DNA of 64,000 bases from Ruegeria arenilitoris (GTDB taxonomy: Bacteria > Pseudomonadota > Alphaproteobacteria > Rhodobacterales > Rhodobacteraceae), in assembly GCF_013035425.1 (NCBI RefSeq), contig NZ_WQHX01000001.1, positions 496,001 through 560,000 of the forward strand, given 5' to 3'. The notes beneath the pieces were generated by a model. It worked only from the letters and a program-made list of their open reading frames with translations. It had not been told where the DNA came from and made no database searches. Numbering within the stretch: the first letter of the stretch is position 1; every line of letters begins with the position of its first letter. Below, in pieces: positions 55,364 through 63,735 of the stretch. The translations under genes were made by a program, and so were the position numbers.

Positions 55364-55648
55364 TCAGGCTTTACCGTTCAATCGATCCCGTAGCAACTTG
55401 CCAGTTTTAAAAAACGGAACACATTTCTCTTCGACCTGCACAGTCTCGCCAGTTCTTGGATTGCGGCCTACCCGAGCGTCACGTTTCTTGACGGAAAAGG
55501 CGCCAAAACCTCGCAGTTCCACACGGTCGCCACGCGACATTGCATCCGTCACTTCTTCGAACACAGTATTCACAATCCGTTCGACGTCGCGTTGGTAGAG
55601 ATGCGGATTTTCGTCGGCGATTTTTTGAATCAATTCTGAACGGATCAT
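55364..55648 (-). CDS. ihfB: Integration host factor beta subunit
   Basis: IhfB pairs with IhfA to bend DNA. From ATG 55648 ([20 protein letters not shown]) it is 94 residues, with the DNA-intercalating proline P64 in [10 protein letters not shown] and the arm [13 protein letters not shown], as in IHF and HU. A GGGAGGG ribosome binding site stands before this ATG; an upstream in-frame reading to 55681 is rejected. It lies between rpsA (271 bases upstream) and lapA. Confidence 0.94.
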   Translation of the reverse strand: MIRSELIQKIADENPHLYQRDVERIVNTVFEEVTDAMSRGDRVELRGFGAFSVKKRDARVGRNPRTGETVQVEEKCVPFFKTGKLLRDRLNGKA

Positions 55649-55865
55649 GCGTGTTACCCTCCCAGGCGACTGGTTTACCAAGCCTATTGCTCTGGCCAGT
55701 ATAGGAAAAAACCCTGTTCGGGGGAACTTAGACTCTTGCCAATGTGGTAGAAAATTCAGGCAATCTCGCTCGATTTTTCGCCTGCCAGGTCGATTTGCAC
55801 ACTTATTGGGTGAACAAGACGCAAACTAAGCGTGCAAATTAGAAGGTGTTGATTCGCAACAAAAA

Positions 55866-55891
55866 CGACCCCGCGCGGTTGCACGGGGTCG
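55866..55891 (-). terminator. Intrinsic terminator after rpsA
   Basis: Arms 55866-55873 and 55884-55891 pair perfectly over 8 bases with a 10-base loop; on the minus strand they are followed by TTTTTGTTG. It lies 29 bases after the rpsA stop, so ihfB-lapA-trpF-trpB is probably a separate transcription unit. Confidence 0.85.
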
Positions 55892-55919
55892 AAATTCGCT
55901 TCCTATTGGGAATCTGAGA

Positions 55920-57596
55920 TCAGTCGCCTGACTTCAGAGCTGCTCCCAAAATGTCGCCCAAAGACGCTCCCGAGTCGGAAGAACCGTACTGTTCCACGGC
56001 CTCTTTCTCTTCGGCGATCTCGCGCGCCTTGATCGACAGACCCAGTCGGCGGGTTTTGCTGTCAACATTGGTGACACGTACGTCGACCTTGTCGCCAACC
56101 GAGAAACGCTCGGGGCGCTGTTCTGCACGGTCACGTGACAGGTCTGAGCGACGAATGAAGGACTTCATGCCCTCATACTCAACCTCAATGCCACCTTCTT
56201 CGATTGCAGTGACTTCTACGGTCACGATTGAGCCACGCTTAACGCCGCCCACGGCTTCGGCAAACTTGTCACCACCAAGGGCTTTGATCGACAGAGAGAT
56301 GCGTTCTTTCTCTACGTCCACCTCAGACACAACCGCCTGAACTACGTCGCCTTTGCGGTAATTCTGGATTGCATCCTCGCCACGCTCGTCCCAAGACAAG
56401 TCCGAAAGGTGAACCATACCGTCGATGTCGCCTTCCAGGCCGATGAACAGCCCGAATTCGGTGATGTTCTTGACTTCGCCTTCGACCTGAGTTCCCTCGG
56501 GGTGTGTTTCTGCAAACACTTCCCACGGGTTGCGCTGGGTCTGTTTGAGGCCCAGAGAAACACGACGCTTTGTACCGTCGATTTCCAGAACCATGACATC
56601 TACTTCCTGGCTCGTAGAAACGATCTTGCCGGGGTGCACGTTTTTCTTGGTCCAAGACATCTCAGACACGTGAACCAGACCTTCGACTCCAGCTTCCAGC
56701 TCGACGAACGCACCATAGTCTGTGATGTTGGTCACGCGACCCTGATGTACCGATCCCAGCGGATATTTAGCAGCAACCAGATCCCATGGATCTTCCTGAA
56801 GCTGCTTCATTCCAAGGCTGATGCGATGGGTGTCTTTGTTGATCTTGATGACCTGAACCTTGATGGTTTCGCCGATCGTCAGGATTTCGGAAGGATGGTT
56901 CACACGGCGCCACGCCATGTCGGTTACGTGCAACAACCCATCAACGCCGCCCAAGTCAACAAATGCGCCGTATTCGGTGATGTTCTTGACGACACCTTCT
57001 ACGGTCTGACCCTCTGTCAGGTTACCAATAACTTCGGCACGCTGTTCGGCACGGGATTCTTCAAGGATTGCGCGGCGCGATACAACGATATTGCCGCGAC
57101 GGCGATCCATTTTAAGGATCTGGAACGGCTGTTTCAGTCCCATCAAAGGTCCTGCGTCACGAACAGGGCGCACGTCAACCTGCGAACCCGGCAGGAATGC
57201 AACGGCACCGCCCAGATCGACAGTGAAGCCGCCCTTGACCCGACCAAAGATTGCACCTTCGACGCGCTGGTCATCGGCATATGCTTTTTCAAGGCGGTCC
57301 CATGCCTCTTCACGGCGGGCCATCTCACGCGAGATGACAGCTTCGCCTTTGGCATTTTCAGCAGCGCGCAGGTAAACTTCGACCTCGTCACCGACTGCGA
57401 TTTCAGGGGCTTCGCCGGGATTTGCGAATTCTTTAAGATCAACGCGGCCTTCCATTTTATAGCCTACGTCGATGATGGCTTGGCCGGCTTCGATTGCCAG
57501 AACCTTGCCTTTGACAACAGAACCCTCTTCGGGCGTGTCCATTTCGAAGCTTTCATTCAGGAGGGCTTCGAATTCCTCCATGGATGCGTTAGCCAT
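55920..57596 (-). CDS. rpsA: Ribosomal protein S1
   Basis: S1 binds mRNA on the 30S subunit. From ATG 57596 (MANASMEEFEALLNESFEM) it is 558 residues, with six S1-type OB-fold repeats (from about residue 25), recognisable by recurring V-x-x-I-x-x-Y/F-G-A/L-F-V/I-x-L segments such as ITEYGAFVDLG, ITDYGAFVELE and ITEFGLFIGLE. The upstream in-frame reading to 57701 is an extension without similarity. A GC-rich terminator at 57712-57733 isolates it from the genes upstream, so it should have its own promoter. Confidence 0.95.
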   Translation of the reverse strand: MANASMEEFEALLNESFEMDTPEEGSVVKGKVLAIEAGQAIIDVGYKMEGRVDLKEFANPGEAPEIAVGDEVEVYLRAAENAKGEAVISREMARREEAWDRLEKAYADDQRVEGAIFGRVKGGFTVDLGGAVAFLPGSQVDVRPVRDAGPLMGLKQPFQILKMDRRRGNIVVSRRAILEESRAEQRAEVIGNLTEGQTVEGVVKNITEYGAFVDLGGVDGLLHVTDMAWRRVNHPSEILTIGETIKVQVIKINKDTHRISLGMKQLQEDPWDLVAAKYPLGSVHQGRVTNITDYGAFVELEAGVEGLVHVSEMSWTKKNVHPGKIVSTSQEVDVMVLEIDGTKRRVSLGLKQTQRNPWEVFAETHPEGTQVEGEVKNITEFGLFIGLEGDIDGMVHLSDLSWDERGEDAIQNYRKGDVVQAVVSEVDVEKERISLSIKALGGDKFAEAVGGVKRGSIVTVEVTAIEEGGIEVEYEGMKSFIRRSDLSRDRAEQRPERFSVGDKVDVRVTNVDSKTRRLGLSIKAREIAEEKEAVEQYGSSDSGASLGDILGAALKSGD

Positions 57597-57711
57597 GTGG
57601 CGTTGTTTTCCTTTACAATACGTTTTATCTGGCCGAGCGGTTGTCTCCGCCGGTCTTGTTTCATGATGCCTTAAAGCGTGTTCCGGAACGCCTCTGAACA
57701 AACAAACACAA

Positions 57712-57733
57712 AGGGCCGAGGTAACCCGGCCCT
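57712..57733 (-). terminator. Intrinsic terminator upstream of rpsA
   Basis: Arms 57712-57718 and 57727-57733 pair perfectly over 7 bases (loop 8) and are followed on the minus strand by TTTGTGTTTGTTTG. It ends transcription arriving from the DUF6525 side about 130 bases after that gene. Confidence 0.75.
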
Positions 57734-57862
57734 GCTCAGAAACGTCACCCGGACGTTAACCGCCCTTGTATCGACAGCGCGCGTATAGGCGGATTTTTCT
57801 TCTAGCGCAAGGGCCAAGCCCATATTTCCAAAGCCCGGCCGGATATTGCCACTGGGTCATCC

Positions 57863-58117
57863 TCAACTCTTTGGAGCCCAAACCTTGGTGTCCTGTTGCA
57901 ACATCGCCTGCTCGACCGCATTAAGACGACCAATCGCAGCGGCGGGATTGCGGCTGCCGCCAGTCTGCCTCCAGATTTTCAAAGCCGAAGCTGGACTCCA
58001 GGGCAGACAGGCTTGCGTCAACCACTGCCGTAAGGGCTGCGGTAGCGCATCATAGGCTTGCATCGGTGACGCCTGCCTACGACGACGTTTCAGCTCACTG
58101 CGAAGGTTGCGCGACAT
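57863..58117 (-). CDS. DUF6525-like small protein
   Basis: An 84-residue soluble basic protein beginning MSRNLRSELKRRRRQASP and containing YDALPQPLRQWLTQA and LPWSPASALKIWRQ, which I recognise as the DUF6525 family found in Rhodobacteraceae. Function unknown. The strongly basic N-terminus could bind nucleic acid, but this is not shown. It lies between the halogenase and rpsA with 177 bases upstream and a terminator downstream. ATG 58117 is the only reasonable start. Confidence 0.65.
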   Translation of the reverse strand: MSRNLRSELKRRRRQASPMQAYDALPQPLRQWLTQACLPWSPASALKIWRQTGGSRNPAAAIGRLNAVEQAMLQQDTKVWAPKS

Positions 58118-58220
58118 CGTGAATCAGCACCGCTTAATTCCAGAATTTTCGTAATGTGATGACATTACATATCTTATCAAGAGGTGCAATGGGAATCGAG
58201 CGTTTCGCCATACGTAGTAT

Positions 58221-58251
58221 CGAAGGCTAAGCGTCAACACTCCAGCCTTCG
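58221..58251 (-). other. Hairpin downstream of the halogenase gene
   Basis: Arms 58221-58228 and 58244-58251 pair perfectly over 8 bases around a 15-base loop, 43 bases after the halogenase stop. No U-tract follows on the minus strand, so it may be a weak or Rho-assisted terminator. The 177-base gap otherwise shows nothing. Confidence 0.35.
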
Positions 58252-58294
58252 TACTTACCTCAGCAACACCCGGTATCGGCAACTCAGAGAGTTT

Positions 58295-59980
58295 CTAGAA
58301 CAGTTGCAAATCCTTCGCGCCGCTTTGGATCTCAGCAAGATTCGGCATATTCAGGACCGCTAACGGTGCTGGTGCGGTGCCCGGCATTGCGGCGGCCGGT
58401 TTCATAGCAGCAGCCTTTCCAACAGCTGGTCGTTCCAGCTCACCCCGGATATCTCGCAGCAGCGTTTTGTGATCCGGCATCGTTTTGAGTATCTGCGCAA
58501 GATCCACTTTCGCGCCCTTCCACCAATGGAACCAAATCGGCTTCTTCAATGGCCGCACACGATCACGGATGCCGGTACCATAGCCAGTATCATAGACCTG
58601 CTTGCCTAAAAGAACGGTCTGATAAACGCGAAAATTGAATAGCGTTGCAAACTCGATATCATGCTCTACCGGCAAACGGTGCTGCCATAACTCTAGGTTT
58701 TCGGCCAACCGATCCGGTAACTTCATTTCCGTGCGCGCGTCGATCCAATATTGATCATCCGTACGGTTGCCCAATCGATAGTGCAGACAGATGAAATCCA
58801 GAACCTCGTCATAAAGCTTATTCATCTGCCTATTATATCTGGTTCGCAGGGACGGCTCGATATCGCGTGTGGGCAAGTGCTCGGCGAACCAGCGTATCGC
58901 GTGGTCAATCATGTGGATCGCTGTACTCTCTAGCGGCTCGATAAATCCGCCGGACAGACCTATCGCGACGCAATTCTTGACCCATGCGTTACGTACGCGC
59001 CCGATACGCATTGGGATCACACGCGGGGTTGCACCCTTGCCGCTGTCACCCAACCATTCGAGGTATTCGTCTGCCGCCTGATCATCCGTGCGATGTGCAG
59101 ATGAGAACACATAACCCGTGCCAACCCGGTTGTAGAGCGGTACTCGCCAAGTCCAACCTGCCCCTAGTGCGGTAGACCGAGTGACGCTTTCGATCTTCTC
59201 TGGATCTGGGTGCTCGATCTGCAGCGCCATGGCGCGGTCGTTTGGCAGATAGTCCGAGTAATCCATAAACGGTTCGCCCAGAGCTTGATTGATTATCAAT
59301 CCGCGGAATCCTGTGCAATCGATGACCATTTCAATGTCATGGCGACCCTTACGCTCCAGCATCAAATGGCTGACGTTGCCTTGTTCATCAAGTTCGACTG
59401 ATTGTACTTCGTCCTGGATGTGCTCAACACCGCGCTTAGTGCAGACTTTGGTGAGCATGCCGGCAAATTTTACAGCGTCTAAATGATATGCGTAGCCGAA
59501 CCGCTGTTCGAATTCAGGCTGCCCCAACTGCCGCGCCCCTTTGCATAGGCGGGCCAGATCGTCATGCGGAGAGATCGACTGAGTGAAGTCCCGATCTCCG
59601 TTGCCAAAGCGCAAAAAATACTCGGCGGCCTCCAACCCCTCTAACAGCTGTCCGTGTGCAAAAGGGTTTACATAATCAATTCGGTTTCCCTTTGGGTCTT
59701 TGTTCCAATTACAGAACTTTACACCTAGCTTGAACGACGCATTGGTTTCACGAAAAAAATCCTGCTCTGAAATACCCGCTTGGCGGAGTGTAACTGGCAT
59801 GCGCGGCACCGTGGCCTCACCAACACCAACAGTCGCAATATTAGGGCTTTCGATCAGACAGATGCGCGGACGGTCTTTGGGTGCAGAAGTGCGAGAAAAC
59901 ACCATGTCGAGGATCAGCGCACTCATCCAACCTGCAGTGCCACCCCCAACGATGGTGATTTTGCTCAAGCGATTATTCAT
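58295..59980 (-). CDS. Flavin-dependent tryptophan halogenase-family protein
   Basis: A 561-residue FAD-dependent halogenase. The FAD motif GGGTAGW is at 12-18, the catalytic Lys is K84 in ASFKLGVKF, the diagnostic halogenase motif W-x-W-x-(I/V)-P is W276-T-W278-R-V-P281, and EPLEST at 348-353 matches the FAD/chloride-side segment. All key residues are intact. ATG 59980 follows AGGGA; upstream codons are rejected. A Pro/Ala-rich C-terminal tail (about 525-550) is unusual. Substrate is not knowable; no flavin reductase, TonB receptor or SapC gene is adjacent. It would halogenate tryptophan or an indole, peptide or phenol. Confidence 0.88.
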   Translation of the reverse strand: MNNRLSKITIVGGGTAGWMSALILDMVFSRTSAPKDRPRICLIESPNIATVGVGEATVPRMPVTLRQAGISEQDFFRETNASFKLGVKFCNWNKDPKGNRIDYVNPFAHGQLLEGLEAAEYFLRFGNGDRDFTQSISPHDDLARLCKGARQLGQPEFEQRFGYAYHLDAVKFAGMLTKVCTKRGVEHIQDEVQSVELDEQGNVSHLMLERKGRHDIEMVIDCTGFRGLIINQALGEPFMDYSDYLPNDRAMALQIEHPDPEKIESVTRSTALGAGWTWRVPLYNRVGTGYVFSSAHRTDDQAADEYLEWLGDSGKGATPRVIPMRIGRVRNAWVKNCVAIGLSGGFIEPLESTAIHMIDHAIRWFAEHLPTRDIEPSLRTRYNRQMNKLYDEVLDFICLHYRLGNRTDDQYWIDARTEMKLPDRLAENLELWQHRLPVEHDIEFATLFNFRVYQTVLLGKQVYDTGYGTGIRDRVRPLKKPIWFHWWKGAKVDLAQILKTMPDHKTLLRDIRGELERPAVGKAAAMKPAAAMPGTAPAPLAVLNMPNLAEIQSGAKDLQLF

Positions 59981-60295
59981 TTGGTTCAGTCCCTGTTGAT
60001 TATTGGGGAGATGTACAAACATTCCCATATTTTGTTTTTAGACTGTATAGCAGAATTCTTTTTGGGTCCGAGGGGAAGAATTGCCGCTATCCTGCATCGA
60101 ACCAAGGACTGTGGCGCCCGGCCTACATGCTCTGCCAACCATAGGGATCTTTGGCCCTCGGGTACGAACCCTGTAACCTCGGGTCTGCAAATAACCCTAG
60201 GGCGCCTGATGCGAGCCCCGCCGCGTATATTCTAGACTATATTGGATTTCTTGAGTCTGCCTCACATCAGCTTCGGCATAAACTCGGGACGAGGC
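59981..60295. other. 315-base gap with degenerate tRNA-like remains
   Basis: No protein-coding frame is supported. On the minus strand, 60148 down to 60082 reads like a decayed tRNA (see separate entry), and a short perfect hairpin of GGGT/ACCC lies near 60160-60171. The remainder shows no recognisable signal; a promoter for the halogenase should lie close to 59985-60050. Confidence 0.45.
60082..60148 (-). pseudogene. Possible tRNA relic (tRNA-Thr-like 3' end)
   Basis: Reading the minus strand from 60148 to 60082 gives a D-arm-like GGTTGGCAGAGCA, then a T-loop-like GGTTCGATGC and an acceptor-like TAGCGGCA end, which matches the tail of tRNA-Thr genes I remember. The span is 67 bases, about six short of a tRNA, the missing bases falling where the D-stem 5' strand should be. 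Acceptor pairing is 5 of 7 and the anticodon stem does not pair. Non-functional if real; may be chance. Confidence 0.3.
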
Positions 60296-60811
60296 TTAGA
60301 TTTCCTCGCCTTTCTTAAGAAGCTCTTCAATCAGGGCGCGCTGCAGATCAAGGCTATCGCCCCCGCCGAATTCCGCAGCGCCGCCTGAATAAAGTGTACC
60401 GTAGGTTTTGGAGATGTTTACGGTCTGGGCCAGCCCCGAGATAAACTGCTCTTTTTTCAGAGCAGACAACGGGTGTATGTAAACAGCCCACAAGATACCA
60501 TTGGCGATCGCGTAACGCGCGTCCAGCGTGCTGTCGAAATTTGCTTGCATCATTCGCTGCAAATCCGCGGTTGATAAATCCGCGGCGCTGCCAATCGATA
60601 CCATCGCTCGCATCCTGTCTGCGGTGACGTCAGTGATCACTAGCACCGTCTGGTCCGACACCAATAACTCAAACCCCGGCCCAACTGGTTGGGCGTCGGG
60701 GTCCAACGCAAATATGATCTCACCCAGCCGTTTATAATCCATCGGAGGTTCAGCTTCCTGAGCAAGTGTACTGCCAGCCAAAAGAATAAGCGCCAGTGCG
60801 TACCGGATCAT
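60296..60811 (-). CDS. Secreted protein of unknown function
   Basis: A 171-residue protein. From ATG 60811 it starts with a signal peptide (MIRYALALILLAGSTLAQ, cleavage after about A17 or Q18) and continues with an alternating alpha/beta pattern: DYKRLGEIIFALD, GFELLVSDQTVLVITDV, then a helical stretch and an acidic C-terminus. The fold looks like YbjN/CesT-type domains, but this is only a resemblance. It lies 87 bases downstream of cmk and about 315 bases before the halogenase start on the same strand. Function unknown. Confidence 0.6.
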   Translation of the reverse strand: MIRYALALILLAGSTLAQEAEPPMDYKRLGEIIFALDPDAQPVGPGFELLVSDQTVLVITDVTADRMRAMVSIGSAADLSTADLQRMMQANFDSTLDARYAIANGILWAVYIHPLSALKKEQFISGLAQTVNISKTYGTLYSGGAAEFGGGDSLDLQRALIEELLKKGEEI

Positions 60812-60898
60812 GGTCAATCTCCTGAAGACGTTGCCTCGACCATAAAATACGGGTGAAACAAAGGCCAAACAAAGCTTGGTGAACAGCAAGGCCCGAGG

Positions 60899-61516
60899 TT
60901 ACCGAACTGTTGGTAGCTTTCGTTCTACGATTGCCACAGCTTGCGCAAGCGCCTCTTCAATACTCAAACTCGAAGTATCAAGCATACTTGCGTCCTTGGC
61001 TGGCTTCATCGGAGCGGTACTGCGTTGGGCGTCACGCGCATCACGTTCCTTGACGTCGGTCAGCACCTGATCGCGCGTCACGTCTGCACCTTTGGCTTTA
61101 AGTTCAAGAAAACGCCGTTCGGCGCGGACCTTGGCGCTGGCAGTCACAAACAATTTAACCTCGGCTTTGGGACAAATTACCGTTCCGATGTCGCGTCCAT
61201 CCAACACAGCCCCACCTGCCCTGCAGGCAAATGCGCGTTGAAAATCAACCAGTGCGGACCGAACTTCTGGTATGACTGCCACCTTCGATGCTGCTTGTGC
61301 TATTTCAGCTGTGCGCAGATCCCCTTGTTCAAGTTCTTCGGCTTTCAGAGCTTTGGCGGCCTCGGCGGCTGGTGTGCCATCAAGAGTACGCCTTCCAACT
61401 GCGCGATACAGCAACCCTGTGTCCAGATGTGAAAACCCAAAGCGCTCCGCTATGCCCTTTGATATTGTCCCCTTGCCGGCTGCAGCTGGACCGTCGATCG
61501 CGACAGTGAACCTCAT
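60899..61516 (-). CDS. cmk: Cytidylate kinase
   Basis: Cmk phosphorylates CMP and dCMP using ATP. The 205-residue protein starts with the P-loop GPAAAGKGT (residues 9-17), contains the DGRDIGT segment (CMP-binding) and a lid with ARDAQRS. ATG 61516 overlaps the aroA stop as ATGA (61513-61516), so aroA and cmk are translationally coupled. In related genomes I expect rpsA immediately downstream of cmk; here about 3.2 kb of other genes intervene. Confidence 0.95.
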   Translation of the reverse strand: MRFTVAIDGPAAAGKGTISKGIAERFGFSHLDTGLLYRAVGRRTLDGTPAAEAAKALKAEELEQGDLRTAEIAQAASKVAVIPEVRSALVDFQRAFACRAGGAVLDGRDIGTVICPKAEVKLFVTASAKVRAERRFLELKAKGADVTRDQVLTDVKERDARDAQRSTAPMKPAKDASMLDTSSLSIEEALAQAVAIVERKLPTVR

Positions 61517-62859
61517 GTGCGTTCGACCCTGGCACCCAAACCTGCCATCAGAGGCTCAAAAATCGGAAATGAGGTGGCAATTGGCCCACCGTCATCCACC
61601 GAAACTTCAACTTTCGCACCCATACCCAGCACCATAAAGGACATGGCTATGCGATGATCAAGGAAACTCTCGCATACACCGCCGCCTGGCACACCACCAA
61701 TACCCAACCCTTCGACCGACCACCAATCTTCACCTTCCTCTACTGCGACACCATTAGCACGCAAACCGCGCGCCATAGCGTCGATTCGGTCACTTTCTTT
61801 GACCCGCAACTCTCGCACCCCGCCCATGAGCGTGGTTCCGACGGCGTTTGCAGCGACCACGGACAGCACGGGGTACTCATCTATCATCGACGCAGCACGT
61901 TCAGGCGGTACTTTGATACCCTTCATTTCAGGTGAATACCGGGCTCTGAGGTCGGCGACGGGTTCGCCGCCTTCTTCGCGTTCATTTTCATAGGTCAAAT
62001 CAGCGCCCATTTCGCGCAAAGTAGTAAACAAGCCGGCTCGCGTTGGGTTCAAGCCAATACCTGGAACCAAAACATCTGAACCGGGCGTGATCAACGCAGC
62101 ACAAACCGGGAAGGCTGCACTGGACGGATCACGTGGTACCGCGATGATCTGCGGCTTAAGTTCTGGCTGGCCAGTCAAGGTAATCACATGGCCTTGGTCT
62201 GTGTCCTCTACCGTGATTTCTGCCCCAAACCCGGCTAACATCCGCTCTGAATGATCACGAGTGGCTTCTTTTTCGATTACGACGGTTTTACCAGGCGCAT
62301 TCAAACCCGCCAGCAAAACGGCTGATTTGACTTGAGCCGACGGCACTGGAACCTCGTATCGAACTGGGATCGGATCATTGGCACCAACGATAGTCATCGG
62401 CAACCGTCCAGCAGAACGCCCGACAGATTGCGCCCCGAACAGCGCTAGTGGATCGGTAACACGCGCCATTGGACGCTTATTCAAACTCGCGTCACCAGTA
62501 AAGGTTGCCGTAATTGGCGAGGTGGCCATAGCACCCATGATCAGACGCACTCCAGTTCCAGAGTTGCCACAATCAATCACCTGATCCGGTTCGGCAAAGC
62601 CGCCTACACCAACACCATGAACCGTCCATTCACCACCGCCGAGATCCGTTACCTCAGCCCCGAAAGCTCGCATCGCCTTAGCGGTATCCAGAACATCCTC
62701 GCCCTCCAACAATCCAGATATCCGGGTTTCGCCCACTGCCATAGCACCTAAAATCAGCGATCTGTGCGAAATCGACTTGTCCCCGGGTACTTCGGCTGTG
62801 CCGTTCAGCGGTCCGCAGGGATGCGAAGTCATCGGTATGGGCGTGCCTTGTCCGGACAT
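61513..62859 (-). CDS. aroA: 3-Phosphoshikimate 1-carboxyvinyltransferase (class II EPSP synthase)
   Basis: AroA makes EPSP in the shikimate pathway from shikimate 3-phosphate and PEP. All four class II motifs are present: GDKS, SAQVK, RDHSE and NPTR; the segment [10 protein letters not shown] is also class II-like. Where the CP4 enzyme has Ala in NAATG, this protein has NSGTG with Gly. It is 448 residues; ATG 62859 follows an AAGGAG ribosome binding site. It leads the aroA-cmk unit. Confidence 0.95.
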   Translation of the reverse strand: MSGQGTPIPMTSHPCGPLNGTAEVPGDKSISHRSLILGAMAVGETRISGLLEGEDVLDTAKAMRAFGAEVTDLGGGEWTVHGVGVGGFAEPDQVIDCGNSGTGVRLIMGAMATSPITATFTGDASLNKRPMARVTDPLALFGAQSVGRSAGRLPMTIVGANDPIPVRYEVPVPSAQVKSAVLLAGLNAPGKTVVIEKEATRDHSERMLAGFGAEITVEDTDQGHVITLTGQPELKPQIIAVPRDPSSAAFPVCAALITPGSDVLVPGIGLNPTRAGLFTTLREMGADLTYENEREEGGEPVADLRARYSPEMKGIKVPPERAASMIDEYPVLSVVAANAVGTTLMGGVRELRVKESDRIDAMARGLRANGVAVEEGEDWWSVEGLGIGGVPGGGVCESFLDHRIAMSFMVLGMGAKVEVSVDDGGPIATSFPIFEPLMAGLGARVERT

Positions 62860-62926
62860 GGGGGCTCCTTATGCGCTGTCAATCCATGGCCGATTAGCGA
62901 ATTGGCACCAATTGGTCCAGCAGCAA

Positions 62927-63637
62927 TCAATCTTTGCGGCGGAAGGTCAGGTAGTGCGGCGTGCGGCACTCACGCAGAGCTTTCTGTTCGTAACGGGTGG
63001 AAATCCAATCACCCCAAGGCTCGCGCCAGTCTTTGGGGCCTTCGGCCAACCATTCGAACCCGGCACGCGGCACTTCTTCCATTGTTTGGCGCACGTAATC
63101 AGGGATGTCTGTAGCCACACGAAAAACAGATCCGGGCTTCAACGCCCTAGCAAGCGGCTCCAAATGTTCAGGCGTGACGAACCTGCGGCGGTGATGACGC
63201 TTTTTGGGCCATGGATCGGGATAAAGAAGGAATGCACGCGAGATGCTGGCTTCTGGTAAAACATCGAACAGATCACGCGCGTCACCAGGATGAACTGCCA
63301 AGTTTTCGACCCCGGCTTTCCGGATCTTACCCAATAACATTGCAACACCGTTGATGTATGGCTCTGCCCCAATAATACCGATATCCGGATTGCTTTTCGC
63401 CTGATGCACCAGATGCTCGCCTCCTCCGAACCCAATCTCTAGCCAAACAGGGCGATTGTCGAACAGACCCGCAAGATCCAACGGAACGCGTTCAGGATTA
63501 GTATGCCAATCGACCGCACCGGGGGAAAGTGCGGTCAAATCCTCGCTCAAATAGGCCTTTTGACTGGGCTTGAGGGCTTTGCCCTTGAGACGGCCATAAA
63601 AATTCCGGTGCGGACGTTGCGAAAGCTGATTGCTCAT
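62927..63637 (-). CDS. trmB: tRNA (guanine-N7-)-methyltransferase
   Basis: TrmB methylates G46 of tRNAs with SAM. From ATG 63637 (MSNQLSQRPHRNFYGRLKG) it is 236 residues, with the SAM motif EIGFGGGEHL at 67-76 and the family signature YPDPWPKKRHHRRR starting at 139. An alternative ATG at 63649 would add four residues, and a still longer reading to 63739 overlaps metK. It follows metK by about 98 bases on the same strand, an arrangement common in related genomes. Confidence 0.93.
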   Translation of the reverse strand: MSNQLSQRPHRNFYGRLKGKALKPSQKAYLSEDLTALSPGAVDWHTNPERVPLDLAGLFDNRPVWLEIGFGGGEHLVHQAKSNPDIGIIGAEPYINGVAMLLGKIRKAGVENLAVHPGDARDLFDVLPEASISRAFLLYPDPWPKKRHHRRRFVTPEHLEPLARALKPGSVFRVATDIPDYVRQTMEEVPRAGFEWLAEGPKDWREPWGDWISTRYEQKALRECRTPHYLTFRRKD

Positions 63638-63735
63638 AGCGGTGGCCATACTGCTGCAGTTCAAGCGTTTCAAGGGCGAAGACTCAACGGCCAATGTAAA
63701 AAATGCACCGTCTTCGGTGCGCTTTTTCCGTTGGA

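Noticed and set aside
56409-57674. 421-codon open frame on the plus strand opposite rpsA
   Set aside because: It is the antisense shadow of ribosomal protein S1; no ribosome binding site or family resemblance, and rpsA's reading is unmistakable.
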